NCBI GenBank assembly: GCA_020796225.1
Contig: CM036762.1
Coordinates: 53,555,240 to 53,619,239, forward strand
Source: Arion vulgaris
Taxonomy: Eukaryota > Mollusca > Gastropoda > Stylommatophora > Arionidae
Direction of reading: 5' to 3'
Length of the DNA stretch: 64,000 bases
This document shows, one piece after another, positions 1 through 11,800 of this stretch. The notes beneath the pieces were generated by a model. It was given only the letters and a program-made list of their open reading frames with translations, was not told where the DNA came from and searched no databases. The first letter of the stretch is position 1; each line of letters starts with the position of its first letter. The translations under genes were made by a program, and so were the position numbers.

Positions 1-330
1 GGTTCTCTCAGCAGAAATGGCACACCACCTGCGGTTTGCACCACCTGCAGTATGCAACCACCTGCAGTAGCACACCACCTGCCGAGAGTATTGCACAAAG
101 CATGGTCTCCATAGCTCCGGCAATCATCCTAGAGGTCTTTGGGGGAAAATACACATGAAAAAAAGTATGTCTCCATGTCTCTCTAGGTCGTCCCCAACAT
201 TTCTTGCCTCTTGGATTCCATTTCAAAGTCACATGTGGGTGTCTGGTCTTCTGCATTATTAATGTGTCCCAACCACTTCCATCTCCTACAGTTTTTTTTC
301 CTCGTTGATGCCTATGTGCCGGATGATCTC
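1..330 (-). mobile_element. LINE fragment, reverse transcriptase C-terminal tail
   Basis: On the minus strand 150-256 reads KTRHPHVTLKWNPRGKKCWG followed by RPRETWRHTFF, the 'W.P.GKR..GRPRETWRR' signature found after the RT domain of many animal LINEs. The copy is 5' truncated and full of stops. Positions 1-150 contain a short imperfect repeat of 'caccacctgc' and sequence also seen near 29815. Confidence 0.7.
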
Positions 331-419
331 AGTATTTGGTATTCTCTGGTCAGAGCAAATTCAAAGGGTTCTTCTGCAACATCTTCCCAGCAATATGGTG
401 GAAGAATTATTCCTGCATA

Positions 420-584
420 GTGAGTTTGGTAGTGTGAAATCAGAACTCAATCTAGTTTGGTAAAAAAGGAAATGTTAATTATTGCATCAGAAATGTTAAA
501 GCAATTTTTGATTTGTCAATGATAAGGTGTAACAGTTAATACAAAATGCAACAGTCCAGACACTCACCTTCATCTTTGTCCCAG
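420..584. other. Unassigned AT-rich sequence
   Basis: Nothing recognised between two LINE fragments. Confidence 0.4.
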
Positions 585-945
585 GTCATTCTGGGGTGAA
601 GGGCAATGAGAGAGCAGATGCACTGGCAAGCAATGCTGCGATCGAAAATGGATCTTCTATGGACATCATCGATGCTTTAAGAGAAAACATGCGCTCTGAA
701 GATTTAAACAGAGAACATAAAGGGTATTCTCTATCTCGGTTGCGCAAGTTATGCATACCGATAAGTGCAGCAAGATAGGAAAACCATGAGAGAAACCCCA
801 GTAGATACATCAACCAACACAGAACGGGAGTTGTTAGTCTAAACACACTGAAATACATGCTTGGGAGGAGATCGGAGCAATTATGGACATGTCCGATGAA
901 GATGATCCTCAAATGAAAATAATATGGTGTGACAATAAAATTGAA
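585..945 (+). mobile_element. LINE fragment, RNase H C-terminal part
   Basis: The translation KGNERADALASNAAIENGSS is the end of a LINE-type RNase H domain (GNExADxLA). Further on, INQHRTGVVSLNTLKYMLGR and SEQLWTCP match the tails at 32470 and 42100. The frame is broken by stops. Confidence 0.75.
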
Positions 946-1003
946 CAATGATCACCAGGCAGACATTTCAAATTACATTCATTTTTGTTTTGCTGTTTGT
1001 CAG

Positions 1004-1227
1004 ATGACCCACAGAGGTGTCAACTTGGTTCTCAAAGTGGCCTGTCATTAGAACATGATCAGTCATGTGATCACCAAATGTGTCGTCAAAGACGTGTCCA
1101 CAGTTTGGGACAGCTAGAGATTCCTCAGTTTCGACATCATCTTGATCTCCCACATGATCACCAACATGATAGAATACCTGCAACACAAACTTTATCATCT
1201 ATACATCCAGGTACTCCAAGTCGTAAG
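1004..1227 (+). CDS. SASH-like gene, first exon in window
   Basis: An acceptor (tgtttgtcag) precedes an open segment beginning with two bases of a split codon, and a GTAAGA donor follows. It encodes 74 residues rich in His, Gln and Ser (for example DHQMCRQRRVHSLGQLEIP) and ends in phase 0, which fits the next exon. There is no recognised domain. It belongs to the region before the SH3 domain. Because it starts with a partial codon, at least one more coding exon lies upstream of the window. Confidence 0.7.
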
Positions 1228-2768
1228 GTAAGAACTATTTTTTTAAATTGCCATCATTACTACTACATCTTATCATTGCTGGCATTAGCAGAAAGCTGTT
1301 TGACTTATTTCTAGTCTATGTTAAGTGTCTGTTTAGTCTGCAGTGTCTGGTACATATGCGAAATATAATGACCTTGTCTGTTCTGCATAGGTCTTTGAGG
1401 AAGTCTTTTCCATAATCATATCCAGTGTTTGTCTTCCAGTTTACTGCAGATTTTCTCTGTATGAGGGTTTTAACCTCTTGAAAAGACTGGTTGGTAAATT
1501 TTCTCCCTTTTCACTGCCCTGCTAAGTCAAGACATTGGCACTCTCGTTGCCTGCAATGCCACAGTGAGATGGAATCCACCGCAAGTGAATGTGTTAAAAT
1601 AGTCCTCAGTATTATTTTTCTTTTCTACCAAATTTCTTCAACTCTAAGTTCTTGTTGAATAGATCTGTTTGTTCTTTTCTCTTGTCAATAAAATGAGAAT
1701 ATTTCTATAAAATCTATCTATCTATCTACCTATCTATCTATATCCTCTTTGTGTTCTGATTGACACATAAGGCTTCTACAAGACATCCACTCTTGCCATT
1801 CTGCTGCCTTTCTACCAACCGTCTCTCACATCAGGCCACACTCCTTCAACTCTCTCTCCACAGTTCTTCTTCATGTTTCCTTTGGACATCCAGGCCTTTT
1901 CTTCCCATCCACTGTCCATCTGAGAGCTCTCCTAGCCAATGCCCCTACTGGCATACGACCCAATCAACTTCCATCTTTGTCTTTTAATGATGGTCTCCAA
2001 AGATGCACAGTCTGTTCGTTTCAAAAGCTCCTCATTTGTTATTTAACATTTATACTCATAGTAAATTCGTATTTTTAGATAATTTGTTACAATTTCCAAG
2101 TATCGCACTTGTATCTTGCCACCATCACTCTTTCTTTTACAAATTTTACTATACTTATTTCTACATTTAACCATAGTTTGCAATTGTAATTACTCTGATA
2201 GTGGCTACACTTGGCAGGACTGCTACATGTTTACACTGCAAAAGTGTACGAGTTACTCTGATAATGGTTACACATGGCAGGACTGCTACATGTTTATACT
2301 GCAACAATTGTACGAGTTACTCTGATAGTGGCTACACTTGGCAGGACTGCCACATGTTTACACTGCAAAGTTGTAAGAAAATGTTAAATCATTAATTAAA
2401 GGCTAGGCACATTTCTATCACATACCATAATCATATTTCACATTTTGATTGTTAAAAAACCTAAAACAATTTCTTCTCACTTCAGGTAACCTCACAGATG
2501 GAACCACCAGCTGCTGTGAGATTACATGCTTCTAGTCAACAACAACTTCAACATCAGCTGCAGCCACCTCATCATGTTCACCACCACCATCACCATCATC
2601 ATCACAGTATCAGCAAAATAGATGCAATAACCGGCAAAACTCTCATCACTGTACCAAAGACCAGTTCTAAGTTAGTATCATTTTTTTTCTAATATTTTTG
2701 TTTGCATATGCTTCCTCAAAGAAGAGGAAGATATCTGATTCTCAACCATGCTTTGCAGGATCTCTCTC

Positions 2769-2808
<40 letters not shown>

Positions 2809-5800
2809 ATCACCGAGACCGATGTACCAGACCTCCCCATAAATTCTATTCATGTGGAAATCGGATTCATTGGTGTGTTTACGTCACATCTTCAGCACCA
2901 TTTGGAGCTCTGGTGCTTATCCTTGCGATGTGTCCGGTTTCAGCCAGCGTTTACTCGGTTCGCTCTCCGTTCTGTAGCCATCTAGTTTTTTTTACGGTAT
3001 GGGGTAGCTAACCCCACGCCCAACCTCCTTAACCGCCTCTTACGGCTTGCATGGCAGGTAACAGTGGTTCTATTCTTTACACCCTATTTGGACCCGGTAA
3101 CCACTCGGGCGCTTTGCAGGATCTAAAAAGATTGACTGTGACATGAATGGAGACTTTGAGTCTTCAAAGTTTTGTGCAGATGTATTGACCTGGACATGTA
3201 GGGGTTTTAGATAACTGAGCAAATTGACCATATTCATAACTAAAAATACCTATAGCGGACACATTGGATATGTATATTGATAATATAATAATAATAACAA
3301 TTCCTCTCGTACCGTTATACGTTACATAGGACCTGCAAGTAATTTCTCCATACCGCTCTATCCTGGGCAACTCGCTCAATCTCCTCCATGGAACTGAGAC
3401 CAATATTTCCTGCCTCTCTCAGCAAAGTTTGTTTCAGGGTCTCTTTAGGTCGACCTCTCTTTCTGAACCCTTTGCATCCCACTTCAATGCCTGCTTTGAT
3501 ATTCGTTGATCATTTCTCCTCAAGGTGTGCCCAACATATCTCCATCTTCTCTTTCTTATAACAGTTGTCACTAGTGGTTGACCAGACATGTCTCTGATTT
3601 CATCACTTCTTCTGAATTCGTTCCATTTTATATTCATTATTTTCGCAGACATCTATTTTCAAATGCATTCAACTTGCTTTCTATATCTTTAGTCATTTTC
3701 CAACTCTCGCTGGCATATGTTAGGATTGATACAACATTTGAATTGAAAATTCGTAATTTAGTTATAATACTATATAACTTGCAGTTCCATATTTTATTTA
3801 GACTTTGAAAAGCTGATGTTGCTTTGCCAATTCGTATCATAATTTCTTTGTTAACATATATACCATTGATAATATACTATGGTGTTTATAAGACCACCAT
3901 TTCCATGTTGACAGCTTGTTTAACTACAAGGATGTGAATGTCAGACTGGACTAATATGGCATAAACTATGACTTATATCAACAAGGACCTCTACTAGATC
4001 AGATGTAATGTGTATAACTAGCATGCAACTGAGTATTATCTGTAAGCACATAGAAACTGACAGTTCCAGCCCTCTGCTGGTTAAGGAAACATATTGTTTA
4101 CTCCCCATATAGTGTTCAAATTTATACTGTTGAAATCTAGCAACACCCCATCTGACGAAGTTCATGCAGTAGGGACATAGTATCCAAATGAACATCTGAC
4201 TCAAGTTCATGCAGTAGGGACATAGTATCCAAATGAACACTTTGAATACCCTTTCCAACCTGTTTCTCTAATGGCATTGGAGATATCAACTCTGTCCATT
4301 GCTCTACCAACGCTTGGCACTTTAGATGTGCCTGCAAATATATCTGTTCATTCATTTTCTCAACCCTGCATGTTTGAGGACAAAAATGAAGATAACATTC
4401 AGCAATTTTCTTAAATAAAATAATTTCAAATAAAAACTAGATGATGTAAAGAAAAAGGGAATGAACTCTTATGTTTAATTCATGTTTTGTCTATAGAACC
4501 TCCCTGTTGTCATCTGGGTCAGACCAGTCCATGGAATGTGGCTCACAGACACAACTCAGGACAGACCCTTTATCTCGACAAGTAGGGGACCCAACAACCT
4601 ATAACAGTAACTCTACAGTCTCTATGAACAGTGAAACCAATTCACCAGCATCTGGGCGAAAGAAAAGTGGTAGTATGCTGGACCCTAGGATAAAGGTATA
4701 TTGTAGTTATTATAACAAAGTATTATATATAAATATTTGCTTTAACCCATTGAACCCTAGCCACCTGTACCTAAAAACTCATTCCCCTGGGCTCCTGAGC
4801 AAAAATAGTGCATATCAGTGTCATTAAAAACAAGATAATTTAGCAGGACCAAGTGCTCTATAATCTGATATTGACTTACCCTATCAACTCAGATATCCCT
4901 GCTTATTATAAATTTGCCGGAAACCATATTGTTTTACATTTACTTGATACATTACGTATTCCCCACCCCCTACACTCCCATGTAATGTAGCTAGTTCTCC
5001 AGATTGAACATAAATAGCATGAACACTAATTGTTCAAGCAATTGTTCGCTGTCTAAATGATCGTCTAACTCACTTTCGATATCCTTATCAGAATAATCAA
5101 TCTACATCTTGAGTCGTCTTTGGAAATATTTAAAACAAGTTCAAGAGCTTTTTTTTTCTTTGCGTTCGTTCTTTATGACCAATTTTAATCACTCTTTGTG
5201 ATATGTTTGATCTTTGCCAAGAACGTGAATACGTTGCACATTGGTTTGGTAGGCTCCTAAAAGCATAGACTTCTACACGTTTAGGACAAGTGTATCCGAT
5301 TTCAGCCAAACCTCCTTAGTCGCCTCTTACGACATGCGTGGCAGGTAACAGTGGTTCTATTCTTTACTCCCCAAATATGGGCCCCGGTAACTACTCGGGT
5401 GGTTCAACAGCTTAATCTGTAGTTATCCTTTTTGAGTAGCAATTTCATAAAATTTCAGCACATCTTTTCATCATGAATAAACTTTAAAATCATTTAAATT
5501 ATCAATACAAATTAGGAGACACGTGTCCGCCATCTTGCTAAACCAACCGGTAAACATATGGGTTGTGTTTGATGTCACATTTGTAAACAATTTATCTTCA
5601 GTACCTGACAAAAAATAATCTAGTCTTCTCAGACTGAAATTTTGGACGTCGGGATACGAGATATTTACATTCAATACCGGAATATCATGATCACAGGTTC
5701 TGAAGGTTAACTTAGCTTTACTTGCAGTTATAGTGTAACAAAATCGTATAGTTAACTGTATGTCTGTTATGTTGATTATAGAGTTCACATCGCTATCCCT

Positions 5801-8800
5801 GGATGCAATGAGATCCACATTGCTATTTGTGTAAATGCCAAGGTTAAACTACAAACCATCACTTTCGTGAACCTCATTGTGAATCCTGGAAAAATGTAAC
5901 ATTAAGTTTTCTACTTAACTCTTAGTGGACCAGGGCAAAATGCAATTATAGAGTAAAAACGTCACTTAGTGTGGTTCCTGGTGCACCAGGAGTTAACTGA
6001 ACAATGCTCAGGGATAATTAAGGGCACAAAACTAACCAAATTTAGAATTTTCCTTGTGGTGCAACACAGCTTTGCACACTAAGTTTGGGAGAATAATTTA
6101 TTGTTACAGACTTGATGTTTACTTAAATGTTATGTTGCCGCTGTTGTCTTGGTTGTCCTCTATCTTGTCTTCCAGGAACCATGCCCTTCATTATTGCTCT
6201 CTCTAAACATGTTTAATGTGACTATATTATTTCAGTTTCTAAGACATGATACTGTTTATTTCTCAATGTTCATCAGTGCTCAGTCAATGTTCAACAATTT
6301 TCAGTCAATGCTCAGTCAATGTTCATCAATGTTCAGCTCTTGTAAATCTGTCTATATTTCTACTCTTTTTTGTCTATGACATTCTAAATAACTTTTCTGT
6401 AGCACTTTGTTTCAAATGATTTGATTTTATTCAGTAATATTTGTGATAGGTCCATGATTCCCATTCTTATGTTGCCACTGAAAAGATGCATACTCTCAGA
6501 AGTCTTTCCTTGCTTGTGTCGTACTATAGACTCTTCATACTCTCTGAATGACCATATCCTGTCTCCTTCTGATTTATTTTGTAGTCTCCAATTGTTGTTG
6601 ATTACAAAGTCAAGATATTCAAAATGTATAACATTTTTCATGTATTCATTATTGATGGTCATTTTAGGGTGACATTTTATTTTTCTCAGAGGAGATAGTC
6701 TTAGTTTTCTTTTTTTTCCAACATAAAAAAAAATCCTGGTTTATTAGACTGTAAACTAGCGGTTCCCAATTTGTGGACGTCCTTTTAAATACAATTTGCT
6801 GCCACAGACCACCAAAAGTTTTTATATTTGAAAATCTTCGAGCAATGGAGTTATTATTACACCACACCAATAATCAAGCTGGCTCTAATTTCTCAGAATG
6901 TAGGAAACTTCAAATGACCTTTCATTTTGTCATGTCATACAGTTAGACTCCGGTCTGGTCTGCCACTAACTAGTTTACCACCGTTTTATACATGTTTTTA
7001 AAATGTATTTTTCTGTTTGAAATGTCAAAGATCATAATATTTCTTCAAGCGGTTGAGGACCCACCGGGTGTCCGCGGACCCCAGTTTAGGAAATGCTGGT
7101 GTACACAATTAGAAAATGTTGACTGTCTTTATTTGATTCATATTTCAGAACCATCGAAGTGCAAGTTGTAGTACAGGAGATGATGGTATATCATCAGAAA
7201 ATGATGATGCTGAAAATGTAGGTTGAGTAATATAACATTCATTTCAAATTTTGTTAGCTGTGGTGCAGAATTTGATTCTGTTTATACTAACTTTATTTTT
7301 AGTGTGTGGTGTGTTCATATTGAAACACTTACCGCATCAGTCATCATGTATAACTCAGTTTGGAAGCTTATTTTCTCTCATGAAGTATTATTTGACAACA
7401 TGATATCATTCACTAGCTGTATTATGTCAGCCCTATGTAGCATCCACACTATATGCATTTTTGATGCCAGTATGTCAGTTCTCTCAATATCGCTATAAAA
7501 TAACATTTCATTTTCTGACCTTAGGGTGTGTATGAAGTGCCTATCATTTCACATTTCTATGTCCTAGTGTGCAGGAGGTAGGAGGGCCAATTTATTTCCT
7601 CATGGGTGGAACATCAAGTTTTTTATTGAACCCACAACCCCTTGAGTCCGAGGCGATAGGCGAACGCTTGCGCATTACGCTAATCCGACCCACAATACAA
7701 TTTCCTGCAGCCTTTTCAGACCTTCAGGTATGAAGTGTCTGTTACTTCACATTTCTAGATTCTAGTGTTTTAGGAGGTAGGATTGCCAATTCCTTTCCTC
7801 CTGTGTCGAATATCTAGTTTAGGATGCAACCCAGAACCTTCTTCGCTCGAGTGGTTACCGGGGCCCAAATTGGGTTATAAAGAATAGAACCACTGCTACC
7901 TGCCATGCATTTCGTAAGAGGCAACTAAGGAGGTTGGGCGTGGGGCTAGCTACCCCACACCGTAAAAAACTCTAGATGGCTACAGAGTGGAGAGGGAACC
8001 GAGTAAACGCTGGCTGAAACCAGACACATCGCGAAGGATAAGCACCAGAGCTCCAAATGATGCTGAAGATTGGTGACGTAAAACACACCAATGCTAAGGT
8101 TGCATGAATCAGATTTCCACATGAATAGAATTGATGGGGAGATCTGGTACATTAGTCTGGGTGGTGATCACGAGAGAGAGAGAACCTTCTTGTGTCTGAG
8201 TCGATAGTAGAACGCTGACACATTATGCTAACCAATATCACTAACTCCGTCATATAGAAGATAGTAGTCATCGCCCCTGAAAGTTTGAAGTAATATGCCA
8301 TAGACTTGTACATGTGACATAGTTGCCACTCTTAACCGTTGTCAATCCAATGTTTTGTAGAGCTGTTTATTTATCTGAATTATTTCTCATGAGACATTCT
8401 TTATTTTACTATTTTCATGAGATTTATAAATCAGAATCAAAGAATACTGTTTGCTGATGACAAGTAGAGAATGAAAGTGTCAAGTTATAAACAAAATAAA
8501 TAGTTAACCAGATTTCAACTTTTGCGCTCAGGAAACAGAATATGTTGATGTAACTTTAACACTAATTTTACATGAAAGAATGCTTGGCGCAGTGTGCGGC
8601 AGATGGGTCATTTTAATCGGAAATCTTGACACACTCTGCAGCAGCTAGTAGGGGATGAGTTAAGGTTTATACATCACCTTCTTCTTGCCATTGTTATTTT
8701 GATGATTATACCATCAGATGTGTTTTTATGATGAAGTCGACTGTTGTATGGATCTCATCTCTGGTGCCATGTAGTAAAATTTTAATGTAGTGTTCTGTTA

Positions 8801-11800
8801 TAGGGTCAACATTACTTAAATATATCGCCCGAGTAGTTACCAGGGCTCAAATTTGGGGTGTAAAGAATAGAACCACTGTTACCTACCATGCATGTCGTAG
8901 GAGGCGACTAAGGAGGTTTGGCTGAAATCGGATGCATGTGTCCTAAATGGGTAGAAGTCTATGCGTTTAGGGCCTACCAAACCAATGTGCAACGTATACA
9001 TGTTCTTGGCAAAGATCAAATATATCACAAGAGTAATTAAAATTGGTCGTAAAGAACAAACGCAAAGAAGAAGAAAAAGACTTAAATACATCACCAGTTA
9101 GCATTATATAGATTATAACTAGCTTACACATGTGTACTGCCAATATATTTTCTAGTTGTATCAAAATGCACATATATCTATCTACATGCCTCACTCATCT
9201 ATTTACTCCATTATATCTGATATTTCAGAGCTCTAGGCAGCATGTACAAACTGAAACCGTGAAAGCAAAAGTCACTTTTGATACCAGTGTGAGTTTATCA
9301 ACAACTTATCCTAGTTCAGCTTTCAATGATAATGATAAACTATCTTGCTCAAGTCTGTGAATTGAATGTATATTTGTCTTTAGTCACATTAAGTGTCACG
9401 ATGGCCTGGAAAGAACAATATTAGAGGGCAGGGTCCCAGGACGCAGAGGCAGACCAAGAAGAAGATGGCTACAAGATATTAAAGAAACCATGAATATGAC
9501 CATCGACGAAGTGGGTGAACTGGCTAGAGACAGAGTGAATTTCAGATGCGTTCAAAGAGAGCAGCGTTCTATAAAGGATACGCACCTTGATGATGATTTG
9601 TCCAAAGAATCATTTTACCATTTCTGTTATCTAAAATCGCCTATGGGGTGCCGGGGCCAGCAGGTAAGCAAATAATAGTACCACTGCAACCTGCAAGTCG
9701 TACAACCTACAAGTCATGTCGTAAAAGGTGAATAATGTAGGGGCCTAGGGAAGCTACCATAGTAAATAAAAAACATTGCAGAAATCAAATGTCCTGGCCT
9801 ATTTGTAGGCGCATAACTGGTGCAATGTACAATCGTTTTTAGGCTCAGATCACATACAAAGCACACAGAGTAGTTAACAAGTTGTTGATATGGAGCGTTT
9901 GAAGAAGAGGAAAAAGTAGTTATCTAAAATAGATGATCTCTATTTCACCTCTTTCTCTTCTTTCTTCAAATCTTTGCACTGACCCAGCATATCTCAATGT
10001 TTTACAAGCAAGTACATGTGCAATCTTACATTAACAAACTCCAACCACTAGAAACTTTATCTATTCTGGTAATGAAAAGAAAGTATGAATTATTATTTTT
10101 TCTACTAAAACAACACAATAACAGACTGTTCAAAAACTGTGTGTGGTATTTGTAATTTTGTCTTCTAGATGTTTGATTGTTGATGTAACAAATGTGAGGT
10201 ATACTGGCTATATATGGTATGTTAGTTTGACAAGTAAAATATATTGTAGTTTAAACTAACTAACTAACTTAATATTATATCCATATTTATCACAATTTAC
10301 TGTTTATTTTATCATGTTTTATCCTACCTCCTCTCCATTACCTACCTCCATACAAATACCTTTCTCCCCATCATTACCTACCTTACTTCCTTTCTTTCAT
10401 TCATTCTTTATGATCCATTTTAATCACTCTTTGTGATATGTTTGATCTTTGCCAAGAACATGTATACGTTGCACATTGGTTTGGTAGGCCCCTAAACGCA
10501 TAGACTTCTACCGTTTAGGACATGTGCATCCGATTTCAGCCAAACCTCCTTAGTCGCCTCTTAGTCGACGTGTGACAGGTAACAGTGGTTCTATTCTTTA
10601 CACCCCAAATTTGGGCCCTGGTAACCACTCGGGCGATATTACCTACCTCAATACCAATATGTAACCTCCGCACCATTATCCGATATAATCAAGAATTGAT
10701 AGTATTTTGTCTTATTAACATATAATTAACATTTATTTCTACCCCACAATCTAGAGATCAAGAGTGAGAGAAGCCATCATTTCAAGACCACCACTTCTAA
10801 GACAGAGATCAGGTAAATTAGAAAAGACAGAAATCAATATGTTGCCAAATACATACAAGTTTAAAATACTAGTACATATACAAGCTGACATACTTTTTAG
10901 TGAGAGGATTAATTAGAACACATACATAACATAGCAAAGGGAGATAAGTAAAGTATAAAATATTAGGTTAGGAAAATCAATAGCAGGAAAAATAGAATAT
11001 TAAAAACCAAAATCAACCTCAAAAATGAGTTTATCCTTAATTACATTAAAAGTACTGATCTTAAAGTATCTCAGCATGAATTTCTGGCTACAATTCAAGG
11101 GATCTCTGCCCTTATCAGGACAATTGGCACTTGTTAGCGCTGAAGCGCACCCAAAACAACATTTACCAGACCAACAGTCCTTATTAGGACTACAGCAAGA
11201 CTAAGTCCGACACAAGAAGCTAACCAACCCACACCCCACTCAAAGAACAAAGTCCTTCTCAAGGCTCCACCAAGGCTGCACAATGCACTAGATCAACACA
11301 AAGACCTCCTCAAGACGCCAACCAGACAGCACAAATCCGATCCTTTGACATGGTTGCCAGCTGGACACATGTACTCAAGATGCCAGCCAATCAGCAGAAA
11401 AGTCTTCCAATACGAGCAACATGTCAGTCAACCAGCATAAAATCCAACATTAACAACAACCTAGAACCACACACATGTACGCACCAGATCAGCACTAAGT
11501 TATTCTTTGAGCTACATCCAAATCAACACAAAAGTCCATCTCTGGGCTACACCCAAATCAAAACAAAAAGTCCATCTCTGGGCTACACCCAAATCAACAC
11601 AAAAGTCCATCTCTGGGCTACACCCAAATCAAAACAAAAAGTCCATCTCTGGGCTACACCTAAATCAACACAAAAAGTCCATCTCTGGGCTACACCCAAA
11701 TCAACACAAAAAGTCCATCTCTGGTCTACACCCAAATCAAAACAAAAAGTCCATCTCTGGGCTACACCCAAATCAACACAAAAAGTCCATCTCTGGGCTA

